This document shows positions 1-8,459 of a stretch of 43,412 bases of DNA, piece after piece. Below the pieces are notes generated by a model that saw only the letters and a program-made list of their open reading frames with translations, ran no database searches and was not told the DNA's origin. The first letter of the stretch is position 1. Each line of letters opens with the position of its first letter. The stretch is from NCBI GenBank assembly GCA_913031205.1, contig CAJWEM010000007.1:1-43412 (forward strand), read 5' to 3'. Source of the stretch: an uncultured Gammaproteobacteria bacterium (GTDB taxonomy: Bacteria > Pseudomonadota > Gammaproteobacteria > Poriferisulfidales > GCA-002705445). Made by a program: the position numbers and the translations under genes.

Positions 1-530
1 ACGATGCAAGTTTGATTATATCTACAGGAGAATCAAGAATATCTTTTAAAAAATTAACAAAAAAAGAAAAAGAAAATTTCTGTAATACTATTTGTGAGGC
101 ACATACACAATTAGCTAAGATGATAGTTAAAGACGGAGAGGGCGCTACAAAATTTATTACAATTAAAGTCAATAAGTGTTTAACTTTTAATGAAGCTAAA
201 AATATTGCTATGTCGGTAGGAAATTCCCTACTCGTAAAAACAGCTTTGTTTGCTCAAGATCCAAATTGGGGTAGAATTATTAGCGCTATCGGTAATGTTG
301 AGATAAAAGCAAAAGATATTAATAAATATACTATATCATTTGGGAAGAATACAGTTTTCAAAAATGGTTATAAAGCAAAAAATTATGACGAAAAAAAATT
401 ATTTAAATATCTTAGGAATAAAGAAATTGACATAAATATTTGTTGTAATTCTGGAAATAAAGAGGCAACAGTATGGACAAGTGACTTAACATATCAATAC
501 ATTAAGATAAATGCAGAATACAGAACTTAA
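1..530 (+). CDS. argJ: Bifunctional ornithine acetyltransferase / N-acetylglutamate synthase, 3' part
   Basis: This is the C-terminal part of ArgJ, which moves the acetyl group between N-acetylornithine and glutamate in arginine synthesis. The reading frame is open from the first bases of the window, so the 5' end lies outside; a TTG at 12 is not a real start. Visible family signatures are an NDA-like stretch running into IISTGE, the KDGEGATKF motif, the SLLVKTALFAQDPNWGR block that forms much of the active-site beta chain, and the typical ending WTSDLTYQYIKINAEYRT. The C-terminus is complete. The autocleavage threonine lies upstream of the window. The stop overlaps the next gene by 20 bases, so the two are probably co-translated. 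Confidence 0.95.
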   Translation, partial: DASLIISTGESRISFKKLTKKEKENFCNTICEAHTQLAKMIVKDGEGATKFITIKVNKCLTFNEAKNIAMSVGNSLLVKTALFAQDPNWGRIISAIGNVEIKAKDINKYTISFGKNTVFKNGYKAKNYDEKKLFKYLRNKEIDINICCNSGNKEATVWTSDLTYQYIKINAEYRT

Positions 531-1107
531 GTTAGAAGAATTAAATAAATATTATATAACTCCTGAATATACAAAAAAAAACGAAAAATTATTTTTTGAG
601 GTGATTGATAATGCACTAAAAGATAATTTAAAGATAATACAATTTAGGTCAAAAAATATTAGTAAAGAATTATATAAAAAAATAGCATCGAAAATATCTG
701 ATAAATGTGAAAATAATAAAGCTTTATTTATTATTAATGGATATGAAAATTATAATAAAGATATTTCTTGCAGAGGTATTCAGTTTACTGCCAAAGATAT
801 TACAAATTTGGATTTTTCAAAAATTGACAAGAACAATTATTTTTTTGGTTCTTGCCATAATGAAAACGAAGTAGATATATGTAATAGAAATAATTTTGAT
901 CTTATTTTACTGTCGCCAGTGAAGGATACAAAAGATAAAAGCGGTTTTGGCTGGAAAAGATTTAAAGAATTAGCATCTCGCTCTAGTACTCCAGTATTTG
1001 CATTAGGCGGTTTGAATTTTGAAAAAGATATCCATGAAGTTGAAGAGAAAGGTGGGCGCGGCATTGCTGCAACAAGTTATTTTTATGATTTATATCAAGA
1101 TAGATAA
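511..1107 (+). CDS. ThiE/TenI-like TIM-barrel protein (Nudix-less relative of MutT-ThiE fusions)
   Basis: A 198-residue protein matching the thiamine-phosphate-synthase-like domain. In many gammaproteobacteria this domain is fused behind a MutT Nudix domain and sits next to argJ, zapD and coaE. Recognisable blocks are IQFRSKN (phosphate/substrate-side Arg and Lys), FIING then GIQFTAKD, GSCHNENE, LLSPVKDT and FALGGLNF. The usual IND motif, whose Asp binds magnesium in ThiE, reads ING here, so true TMP synthase activity is doubtful. No Nudix box (GX5EX7REUXEE) is visible in the protein or upstream, because the start overlaps the end of argJ. Its 3' end overlaps convergent zapD by 18 bases. Family is fairly sure, function is not. 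Confidence 0.75.
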   Translation: MQNTELKLEELNKYYITPEYTKKNEKLFFEVIDNALKDNLKIIQFRSKNISKELYKKIASKISDKCENNKALFIINGYENYNKDISCRGIQFTAKDITNLDFSKIDKNNYFFGSCHNENEVDICNRNNFDLILLSPVKDTKDKSGFGWKRFKELASRSSTPVFALGGLNFEKDIHEVEEKGGRGIAATSYFYDLYQDR

Positions 1108-1863
1108 AGAGAGTTCAAATCTTACATCCTCAGAAACAGGTTTTGATAATCTGCTGTCCCCATAAGAAGTTTTAAAAACCGCATTTATGTTTTGTCTGTT
1201 TACACTAATATCAGGATATATATTCATATTTTTTTCAAGCCTGATCCTAACTAAATCTATTCTCTGGTTATTCTCCAATTTTTTTTCAAAAAAAGAGTTA
1301 TTCGATGTGAATGCCTCAAATCTTGAACTTCTTCTTTTGATATCTAAAATTAGCTTAGATGACTCAAAAAAATGAGAAAATGGGATGCTCCATGTATTAA
1401 TATTTTCTATAATAAAATTTTTTTTTGATGATAGAAAGTTTAAATAGGCCGGCATATCAAAAAAATTATCTCCGGCAGGAATATGTAGTTTACTTTTTAT
1501 TTGCATTAAAAAATCATTATCGAGAATCGTTTTTGAAGGATTACCCTCTAATTCTTCTAATCTTGATAAGCATTCCTCAATTTCAGTCTTATACCTATCA
1601 TATTTTGAAAAGTCTAATATCTCACTATCATGTAATTTTTTTATCAATAAATTACTTTTCTCAAGTTCCTTTAGGAATTCTATTTTTAAATTTATTCTTT
1701 GTGAAAAATCAGACATTTCTAATAACGTTATAATACTAGATTTTATACTCCAAATGTTATCTTGCATCAATGAAGAATTAAGTTTTTCATTCAGATATTC
1801 GCATTTAAGAAAATTTCGTACATTCTCAGCAACTGGTTGTTCGTATATTATATAGTCACTCAT
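1090..1863 (-). CDS. zapD: Cell division protein ZapD (FtsZ-associated)
   Basis: A 257-residue protein of the ZapD (formerly DUF1342/YacF) family. ZapD crosslinks FtsZ filaments and stabilises the cytoplasmic Z-ring. The N-terminus IYEQPVAENVRNFLKCEYL matches the family opening YEQPLNERxRxFLRLE, and the middle carries IPAGDNFFDMPAYLNFL, close to the family's GG-x-FDLPAYxxWL motif. The protein is largely helical with a C-terminal beta-rich part. Length is close to the E. coli protein (247). The start ATG overlaps the coaE stop as ATGA, indicating translational coupling in a coaE-zapD pair, the order usual in gammaproteobacteria. Its 3' end overlaps the ThiE-like gene on the other strand. Confidence 0.92.
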   Translation of the reverse strand: MSDYIIYEQPVAENVRNFLKCEYLNEKLNSSLMQDNIWSIKSSIITLLEMSDFSQRINLKIEFLKELEKSNLLIKKLHDSEILDFSKYDRYKTEIEECLSRLEELEGNPSKTILDNDFLMQIKSKLHIPAGDNFFDMPAYLNFLSSKKNFIIENINTWSIPFSHFFESSKLILDIKRRSSRFEAFTSNNSFFEKKLENNQRIDLVRIRLEKNMNIYPDISVNRQNINAVFKTSYGDSRLSKPVSEDVRFELSLSILI

Positions 1864-2426
1864 AACTTATTTATTAATTCCTTAATGTTTATTTCTAATT
1901 CTGTGATTGAATTGTTATTTTTTATGTAATAATCTGAATTTTTTTTATTTTTGTCAAACGAATTTTGTAGTCTGATTATTTCCTTTGATAGTTTTTCATT
2001 ATACAATTCCCTTTTATTTATTCTTTTAAGCCGAATGTCCTCATCCGCATCTATATATATAGTTTTATATAATTTTATAAAATTATTATTCTGAATTATT
2101 GGGAATATAAAAAAAATCATTTTAGATGTATTATTTTCAATAATTTTTTTAAAATCTTCGAACACTTTTGGCTGAATATAACTTTCCAGCGCAATTCTTT
2201 TCTCATTATCTTTAAAAATATGTTCCCTTATAGTTCTTGTATTTATAGTATTTTCAGAAACATATTCTGGAAAAAATTTTTTCATTTCAGAAATTGTTTG
2301 TTTTCTTAGATAAATTTCTTTTACCTTTTCATCCGCGCAATAGCACTCATAATCTAACTTACATAAGATCTTTTGTGCTTCTGTTTTTCCAGATCCAATA
2401 GGGCCAGTTATTATATATATTCTCAA
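1860..2426 (-). CDS. coaE: Dephospho-CoA kinase
   Basis: A 188-residue P-loop kinase that phosphorylates the 3'-hydroxyl of dephospho-CoA in the last step of coenzyme A synthesis. The Walker A loop GPIGSGKT lies at residues 8-15, followed by a CADEKVKEIY stretch at the position of the family's D-x-D-x-hydrophobic motif. A lid-like segment (RLKRINKR) and the C-terminal YYIKNNNSITELE block, equivalent to the family's D-x-xI-x-N-x-GsxxeL ending, complete the match. It is slightly short against E. coli CoaE (206). It lies first in a coaE-zapD unit divergent from nadE; the 76-base AT-rich gap at 2427-2502 must hold both promoters. Confidence 0.93.
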   Translation of the reverse strand: MRIYIITGPIGSGKTEAQKILCKLDYECYCADEKVKEIYLRKQTISEMKKFFPEYVSENTINTRTIREHIFKDNEKRIALESYIQPKVFEDFKKIIENNTSKMIFFIFPIIQNNNFIKLYKTIYIDADEDIRLKRINKRELYNEKLSKEIIRLQNSFDKNKKNSDYYIKNNNSITELEINIKELINKL

Positions 2427-2502
2427 TTTAAATACCTTAACAATAGTTATAAATATATGTTATATATCTTATATTAATAGTAATTTATTTGATATTGATA
2501 TT

Positions 2503-4134
2503 ATGAAAGAAAAAGTAGAAGTTGTTATTGCTCAATTTAATTCTATTGTGGGAGACTTATGTGGCAATACAGATAAAATAATCAATATTATTACAGAAAA
2601 TAGATCCTTAGATATTAAAAAAATTATCATTTTTCCGGAACTGGCTTTATGCGGTTATTCTCCAGAAGACTTACTTTTAAGAAAAGACTTTTCGATTGCT
2701 GTAAAAAGCTCAATTGAAAAAATTAAAGAAAATGTTGGGAGTAATGAGTACTTAATTCTTGGGGCACCAAATTATTCAGAGGATATGTCTGAAATATGGA
2801 ATAGTGCTTATATTATGAATAACAAAAAAATTAATCACATATATGATAAGCAGTTTTTACCAAATTATGGCGTATTTGATGAAAAAAGATACTTTTCAAA
2901 AGGTAACAGTAATTTTGTAATCGACATTAATAATAATAAAATCTGCATACTCGTTTGTGAAGATTTATGGAATTTTCAGAATTTATATGAAAAAAATCTA
3001 GAAGATATTGATTTTTTAATTAGTATAAATGCGTCACCATTTGAAAATACAAAAGTTTCAAAGAGAATCGATGTTTTTAAAAAAATTGTTGAAAAATATA
3101 ATTTTAATCTAATTTACTTAAATTCGGTAGGAGGTCAAGATGAGATTGTTTTTGATGGATCATCATTCTTGATGGATAGAAATTCTAATCTAGTTCACAG
3201 GTGTAATACTTTTAAAGAAGAAAACTATAAATTTTTTATATTAGATAAAGAATTCTCAAATGATAATACTTATAGAGTTGAAACTAATACCGATGAACTC
3301 GAAGATTTATACGAAGCAATAAAGGTCGGAACATACGATTATATAAAAAAAAGTAATTTAAATGGAGTTTTATTAGGACTTTCTGGAGGAATTGATTCGG
3401 CTCTTACTTTAGCAATTGCTAGCGATATTTTTAAAAAGAATGACATCGAGGCAGTTTTGTTACCCTCAATTTATACATCAGATTTAAGCATACAGCTAGC
3501 TGAAGAACAATGTAATTTACTTGGTGTAAATTTCTCGACAATAAGTATCAAGGATGTTGACAATGCAATTAATAATACCCTAAAACAAAGATTTGATGGT
3601 TTATCAAGAGATATTACTGAAGAAAATATACAAGCTAGAGCAAGGGGCTTATTATTAATGTCAATTTCAAATAAAACAGGAAAAATCTTACTAACTACTG
3701 GAAATAAAAGCGAACTTGCAGTTGGTTATTCAACTTTATATGGTGATATGTCTGGTAGTTTTGCGCCACTCAAAGATATTTACAAAACTGATGTATATAA
3801 TTTAGCAAAATTTAGAAATAAGATTTCAAGAGTTATACCAGAAGGAGTTATAGAAAGGTTGCCAACCGCAGAACTTGCTCAAGACCAATATGATATTGAT
3901 ACGCTGCCCCAATATGATATTTTAGATAAAATACTAAAAGCTTTTATTGAAGAAAAAAAATCGTTAAGTGAGATTTGTGACTTAGGTTTTGAGAAAAGCC
4001 TTGTTTCAAATGTAATTAACATGGTCATAAGAAACGAATACAAAAGGAGGCAATATGCCCCAGGCGTTAAGGTTTCAGAAAAATCTTTTGGAAGAGATAG
4101 AAGATTCCCAATTGTCTCAAGATTTAAATATTAA
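2503..4134 (+). CDS. nadE: Glutamine-dependent NAD+ synthetase
   Basis: A 543-residue two-domain enzyme that amidates nicotinic acid adenine dinucleotide to NAD+ using ammonia from glutamine. The N-terminal nitrilase-like glutaminase carries the Glu-Lys-Cys triad: E46 in FPELALCGY, K116 in YDKQFLPNYG and C152 in LVCEDLW. The C-terminal synthetase domain has the ATP-pyrophosphatase loop SGGIDS at 294-299 and the TTGNKSELAVGYSTLYGDM block typical of NadE. Length fits the bacterial glutamine-dependent form. The stop codon lies in a TTAA tetranucleotide (4131-4134) that, read on the other strand, is also the stop of convergent bamD. Confidence 0.96.
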   Translation: MKEKVEVVIAQFNSIVGDLCGNTDKIINIITENRSLDIKKIIIFPELALCGYSPEDLLLRKDFSIAVKSSIEKIKENVGSNEYLILGAPNYSEDMSEIWNSAYIMNNKKINHIYDKQFLPNYGVFDEKRYFSKGNSNFVIDINNNKICILVCEDLWNFQNLYEKNLEDIDFLISINASPFENTKVSKRIDVFKKIVEKYNFNLIYLNSVGGQDEIVFDGSSFLMDRNSNLVHRCNTFKEENYKFFILDKEFSNDNTYRVETNTDELEDLYEAIKVGTYDYIKKSNLNGVLLGLSGGIDSALTLAIASDIFKKNDIEAVLLPSIYTSDLSIQLAEEQCNLLGVNFSTISIKDVDNAINNTLKQRFDGLSRDITEENIQARARGLLLMSISNKTGKILLTTGNKSELAVGYSTLYGDMSGSFAPLKDIYKTDVYNLAKFRNKISRVIPEGVIERLPTAELAQDQYDIDTLPQYDILDKILKAFIEEKKSLSEICDLGFEKSLVSNVINMVIRNEYKRRQYAPGVKVSEKSFGRDRRFPIVSRFKY

Positions 4135-5378
4135 TCCTCAAGAAGCTCAATTATTACTTCTTCTGAACCAACTGTATCTACTTCTTGTCTACTATTTTTT
4201 TTATTGTCGTCAATCTTCTCATCCTTCAAATCAGTACTTTCATCTTTAATATTTTCCCCCACAATAATATCTTTTGCAATTACATCAGAAGTATCATCCT
4301 TTGAAAAATACTCCAATAAGTTACTGCTAGTCTCTTTAATTTCTTCAACTACTTCGTCTATATCAATTAAATCCTTAGATTCTTTATGAACAATGGTGTA
4401 TTTTTTTGGTTTTATATTCCTTGGGATTTCAATAAGGTCGGAATTTGTAAAATACTCGACATTATACACACCAGAAAAGTCATCAAATTTTTGATCTTCT
4501 ATATCAAAACCCAATCCTATTGCTATATCATCCGCTGTTTCACTAAGAGCCAGAATATTTCTTTTAATATTATTATCAAGAACGTCTTGAAAAAACTTCG
4601 ATTTATGGTCTGGGTAATTAAGTGTAATTATTTTTTCAATATCTCTTGCATTATCTACCATCATAAGTTGATTATAAGCATTTCTTAAAAAGTACAGCGC
4701 ATCAACATTGGCAGGAGCATTTGGATATTTTTCAATCAAGTAATTACATCTATTAATAACAGCAACAAATGCTTTTCTTTTATAATAATAATTAGCGACA
4801 TGTAATTCATATGAAGCAAGCGTGTTTCTAAGATATATCATTCTTTTATATGAGTCTTCTACATAATCAGAGTCATCATAATTTTTAAAAACAAAACTAA
4901 AGTCCTCAAATGCTGTTCTCAGATTTACAGGATCTTTATCGATTTGCACATGTGGTAAAGCATAATTAAAAAAGGTTTTACCCCTGTTAAAATTTGTTAG
5001 TCCTCTTAAATAATAAGCATATGGTATTAGTCTACTTGTATTATTCATTGATATAAATCTATCAATAACCGATATAGCTTCATCCCATCGATTTAGTTTA
5101 TATACAGAAAAAGCCAACTCGATATGACTTTGCTCAGCATATTTAGAGAAAGGGTAATTTGATTCTATTTTTCTATATTCTTCAGCTGCTTCGTCATATT
5201 GCTCTCTTCTAAGCGCACTTTTTGCTCTAGCATATATTGCTTCAGCAGTTTGCGGTTCACCACTTGTATCAATAATATTTCCTCTACTGTCAATTTTTGT
5301 TCCTTCTTCTTTTGCTTGAAAACTTGAGCAACCAGCAAGAGACAAAATTAAAAGTGTATATAATCCAGTTTTTATCAT
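4131..5378 (-). CDS. bamD: Outer membrane assembly lipoprotein BamD with long acidic C-terminal tail
   Basis: BamD is the essential TPR lipoprotein of the BAM complex, working with BamA on beta-barrel insertion at the periplasmic face of the outer membrane. The signal peptide ends in the lipobox LAGC (Cys16). TPR-like helices follow to about residue 265, with diagnostic blocks YRKIESNYPFSKYAEQ, AYYLRGLTNF, AFEDFSFVFKNY and NRCNYLIEKYPNAPANVDAL. E. coli BamD is 245 residues; this one is 415, with about 150 extra residues that are acidic, low in complexity (many D, E, K, S) and probably disordered. bamD is divergent from rluD across only 31 bases, the conserved gammaproteobacterial arrangement. 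BamC is also in this window. Confidence 0.93.
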   Translation of the reverse strand: MIKTGLYTLLILSLAGCSSFQAKEEGTKIDSRGNIIDTSGEPQTAEAIYARAKSALRREQYDEAAEEYRKIESNYPFSKYAEQSHIELAFSVYKLNRWDEAISVIDRFISMNNTSRLIPYAYYLRGLTNFNRGKTFFNYALPHVQIDKDPVNLRTAFEDFSFVFKNYDDSDYVEDSYKRMIYLRNTLASYELHVANYYYKRKAFVAVINRCNYLIEKYPNAPANVDALYFLRNAYNQLMMVDNARDIEKIITLNYPDHKSKFFQDVLDNNIKRNILALSETADDIAIGLGFDIEDQKFDDFSGVYNVEYFTNSDLIEIPRNIKPKKYTIVHKESKDLIDIDEVVEEIKETSSNLLEYFSKDDTSDVIAKDIIVGENIKDESTDLKDEKIDDNKKNSRQEVDTVGSEEVIIELLED

Positions 5379-5409
5379 ATTCTATATATATATTTTTTTA
5401 TATTTAATT

Positions 5410-6357
5410 ATGATCAATAAAATAAACAATAATATTATAGAATATATAATATCCGAAGAAAGTAAAGGGCTGCGAGTAGATCAAGCAATTTCAAAAGCGT
5501 ATGAAGAATATTCAAGAACCTTAATCCAAAAATGGATCAAAAAAGAAAAGATATTAGTAAATGGTAAAACTACTAGAGCAAAAAATATTCTTTCTCTTCA
5601 TGACAAAATCACAATTTTCCCTGAAGAAAATATTAGCGCTGACGAGATAATACCTGAAAATATAAAAATAGATATTAATTTTGAAGATGAAGATCTTTTA
5701 GTTATTGAAAAAAACATTAATATTGTTTCTCATCCAGCAGATAGCGTCAAAAAAGGAACAATAGCGAATGGGCTTGTATATAAGTTTCCAGAATTAATTA
5801 ATCTACCAAGAGCTGGTTTAATACATAGACTTGATAAGGATACAACAGGGCTCCTAATAGTCGCCAAAAATCTTAAAAGTTATAAATTATTAACTCAAGC
5901 AATGCAAAATAGGCAAATAAAAAAAAATTATATTGCTTATGTTCATGGTCAAATTATGAAAAATGATACAATTAATAAGCCAATTTCAAGGCATAAAACA
6001 AATAGAAAAAAAATGGCAGTAAATTTAGAGGGTAAAGAAGCTATTACTTCTTATGAAGTATTACAAAACTTTAATTTTTTTACAAAATTAAAAATAAATC
6101 TTTTGACTGGAAGAACACATCAAATTAGGGTTCACATGAACTTTCTGGGACACCCTTTAATTGGTGATCAAACATATGGTTTAAATCCAAATAAATGTAA
6201 AAGCTCAAGTAATTATATTAAAAAATTTCCACGCCAAGCACTTCATGCAGAGAAATTAGAATTTTCTCATCCAATTTTAAAGAAAAGAATAATACTAAAT
6301 TCTTCCTTACCAAAAGATCTTTCTGAATTACACATAGAAATAAAGAAAAATGAATAA
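5410..6357 (+). CDS. rluD: 23S rRNA pseudouridine synthase RluD
   Basis: A 315-residue RluA-family pseudouridine synthase. RluD modifies uridines 1911, 1915 and 1917 in helix 69 of 23S rRNA. Residues about 18-80 form the S4 RNA-binding domain (LRVDQAISKAYEEYSR, KEKILVNGK). The catalytic motif HRLDKDTTGLL places the nucleophilic aspartate at D142, and LTGRTHQIRVHMNFLGHPLIGD is the conserved core. Assignment to RluD rather than RluA or RluC rests on the S4 domain and on the bamD/rluD/pgeF neighbourhood. The start lies 31 bases from divergent bamD with no visible Shine-Dalgarno sequence. It overlaps pgeF by 8 bases. Confidence 0.95.
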   Translation: MINKINNNIIEYIISEESKGLRVDQAISKAYEEYSRTLIQKWIKKEKILVNGKTTRAKNILSLHDKITIFPEENISADEIIPENIKIDINFEDEDLLVIEKNINIVSHPADSVKKGTIANGLVYKFPELINLPRAGLIHRLDKDTTGLLIVAKNLKSYKLLTQAMQNRQIKKNYIAYVHGQIMKNDTINKPISRHKTNRKKMAVNLEGKEAITSYEVLQNFNFFTKLKINLLTGRTHQIRVHMNFLGHPLIGDQTYGLNPNKCKSSSNYIKKFPRQALHAEKLEFSHPILKKRIILNSSLPKDLSELHIEIKKNE

Positions 6358-7057
6358 TTTAAAACCCAATTGGAATGTTTCAGGTTCAGTAAAAGTATTG
6401 GTTACAACAAAAGACTTCAATAATAGAAAGAATTTTAATGTGTCTTATGGCCATGATAAATCAATTGGTGTTAAAGATAATATCAACAGCTTAAAAGAAA
6501 GTTTTCTACCGTCATATCCATCTTTTGTCAAACAGGTTCATGGCACAAAAATAATAAATATCGACGAAGAAGATCACTCTTATGTCGCAGATGGTATTAT
6601 TACCCAGCAAAAAAATAAAGTTATTGCCATCAAAACTGCTGATTGCATACCTGTAATAATTTCGAGTCTATGCGGAAGTACAATTTGTATTCTTCATGTA
6701 GGAAGAAAAGGCCTTGAATTTAATATAATTAAAAAAGCATATAATATTCTTAAAGATTTTAGACTTTCCTATGAAGCTTGGATAGGACCTTGTATTTCAA
6801 AGAATTATTATTATGTCAATTCGAATATAAAAGATAATTTTGAAGAAATTGATAAAAGACTCCTGGATTTTTTTGAAAGAAAGGGAGATCTCTTTTCTAT
6901 GGATTTAGTAGGTATAGCATCGTTACAGTTATTGGACTGCAACATATCAAATATATTTTATTCAGGCTTTTGCACAGTCAAAAATAAAGATTTATTTTTT
7001 TCACATAGAGGGTTTTCAGACAAGGAAAGATTTGGAACTTTTGTTTGGACAGAATAA
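6350..7057 (+). CDS. pgeF: PgeF/YfiH-family peptidoglycan-editing and purine nucleoside phosphorylase-like protein
   Basis: A 235-residue member of the YfiH (laccase-domain, DUF152) family. Relatives remove L-Ser mis-incorporated into peptidoglycan precursors or act on adenosine; the exact activity here is unproven. The metal triad is visible: H64 in KQVHGTK, C99 in IKTADCIPV and H116 in ILHVGRKGLE. The usual HAGWRGL motif reads HVGRKGL, so the Trp is replaced by Arg. AWIGPCIS and the C-terminal SHRGFSDKERFG follow the family pattern. It overlaps rluD and is read with it. A hairpin that terminates the opposite gene lies a few bases after its stop. Confidence 0.9.
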   Translation: MNNLKPNWNVSGSVKVLVTTKDFNNRKNFNVSYGHDKSIGVKDNINSLKESFLPSYPSFVKQVHGTKIINIDEEDHSYVADGIITQQKNKVIAIKTADCIPVIISSLCGSTICILHVGRKGLEFNIIKKAYNILKDFRLSYEAWIGPCISKNYYYVNSNIKDNFEEIDKRLLDFFERKGDLFSMDLVGIASLQLLDCNISNIFYSGFCTVKNKDLFFSHRGFSDKERFGTFVWTE

Positions 7058-7060
7058 AAA

Positions 7061-7086
7061 AAAGGCGGTAAATTCATACCGCCTTT
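7061..7086 (-). terminator. Rho-independent terminator, strong toward the binding-protein gene
   Basis: A perfect 7-bp stem GGCGGTA/TACCGCC (7064-7070 and 7077-7083) with a 6-base loop, extended by three A-T pairs. On the minus strand the stem is followed by eight consecutive Ts, an excellent terminator for the binding-protein gene at 7107-8459. On the plus strand, after pgeF, only three Ts follow, so it would be weaker in that direction. It is the only convincing intrinsic terminator I found at a convergent junction in the window. Confidence 0.9.
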
Positions 7087-7106
7087 AATCAAAAAAACTT
7101 CAAAGA

Positions 7107-8459
7107 TTATAAGTCGAAGTTATCTCTGTCTTCTTCGTTATTACAATCACGTTTTTTAACGCCATTTTCTTTCGCGTACTTTTCAGCACCTTCGTCGATA
7201 ATAGCTTGTGATAATGCTACGTCACCTTCAATCCAGTCACTAGCTACTTTCCACTGACGCTTTCCAGCATCCCATTGTTGGAATTTAGCTAAATGTCCAC
7301 CAACGTGGTCCATACATGTGATGTTGATTTCAGGAACAAGACCAGTTGCACCAAGAGCGTCTAAGTCTTTTTTGTTGAGACGTAAATTCTCAAAACCCCA
7401 ACGTACTTGCGCACTATTGACCTTAGGTCCAAAACGATCTTGAGCTGTTTTTAAAGCTTCGGTATGGAACACACCAGCTAATACACCTAGGTTCCAATAT
7501 ACAGAACCAATACGGCTTTTATCAGCTAAGTCACCTTTACCAGCTTTGTAAACTGTGTCTACGATGTCGTCAATTACTTTAGCAACTCTTCCAGCTGGAT
7601 GAGTTGTAATAGCGTAATATCCTTCCGCAGCGTCACCAGCAGGAATCACGTCTCCATCTGAGTTACTCCAGATGTTTCCGATTAATCTTCCAACTGAGAA
7701 ACCAGTTCTTACAGCTGTTTGCATAGCTACAGGGTTCATCACACCCCATCCTCTTAATAGAACATAATCAGGCTTCATCTTACGAATTTTTAGCCATTGT
7801 GATTGTTGCTCGTTACCAGGATGTGGTACTTCGATAGCTGTATGTTCACAACCGTGCTTTTTACACATCATGTCCATAAACATAATAGCTTCACGACCGT
7901 ATGGTGAACCGTGGAATAACATAGCGATTTTTTTACCTTTTAACTTTGCTCTATCTCCTTCAAGTACGTCACCAATGAAGTGCATCATAATTGAGTGCTC
8001 ATCATATGTGTTAATACCAGGCATAAAGTAGTAAGGGAAAACGTCACCACGTTGTCCAGCTGTTTTTCCATGGTTTACAGCAATGATTGGCATCTTGTCT
8101 TTACGACCAGTTTCAATCAAAGCGGTACTGATACCCACACTTAATGGGTCAAAGAAAACAGCTCCACCTTCTTTATCTTTTAAACGTTTATAACATTCAA
8201 CGCCTCGTTCTACAGAATATTCTGTTTCACACTCTGACCAAACTAACTTCATTCCACCAACACCACCATCACGCATGTTTAATAGATTGTAGTAGTCTAG
8301 AATTCCACCAAAGTAACCTGTACCACCCACAGCGTATGGGCCTACACGGTAACTTGGAATTGGAACATAAAGTGTATCATCAGCAGCCTGAACAACTGGT
8401 GCTGTGAAAGACATTGAAGCTAAAAGCGCTATACTAGTAATTATTGCTTTTATTTTCAT
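7107..8459 (-). CDS. Periplasmic amino-acid/amide-type ABC transporter substrate-binding protein (HAAT/LivK-like)
   Basis: A 450-residue precursor with a clear Sec signal peptide (MKIKAIITSIALLASMSF..., cut after VQA near residue 25) and a type-I periplasmic binding fold of the Peripla_BP_6 branched-chain amino acid/amide group. The ligand is unknown; urea, short amides and hydrophobic amino acids are all possible. No permease or ATPase gene is adjacent, so it is an orphan in this window. Base composition is visibly richer in G and C than its neighbours. With the near-perfect AAGGAGG ribosome site at 8466-8472, an own promoter and a strong terminator, this suggests a very abundant protein with optimised codons; recent transfer is the alternative. 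Confidence 0.88.
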   Translation of the reverse strand: MKIKAIITSIALLASMSFTAPVVQAADDTLYVPIPSYRVGPYAVGGTGYFGGILDYYNLLNMRDGGVGGMKLVWSECETEYSVERGVECYKRLKDKEGGAVFFDPLSVGISTALIETGRKDKMPIIAVNHGKTAGQRGDVFPYYFMPGINTYDEHSIMMHFIGDVLEGDRAKLKGKKIAMLFHGSPYGREAIMFMDMMCKKHGCEHTAIEVPHPGNEQQSQWLKIRKMKPDYVLLRGWGVMNPVAMQTAVRTGFSVGRLIGNIWSNSDGDVIPAGDAAEGYYAITTHPAGRVAKVIDDIVDTVYKAGKGDLADKSRIGSVYWNLGVLAGVFHTEALKTAQDRFGPKVNSAQVRWGFENLRLNKKDLDALGATGLVPEINITCMDHVGGHLAKFQQWDAGKRQWKVASDWIEGDVALSQAIIDEGAEKYAKENGVKKRDCNNEEDRDNFDL

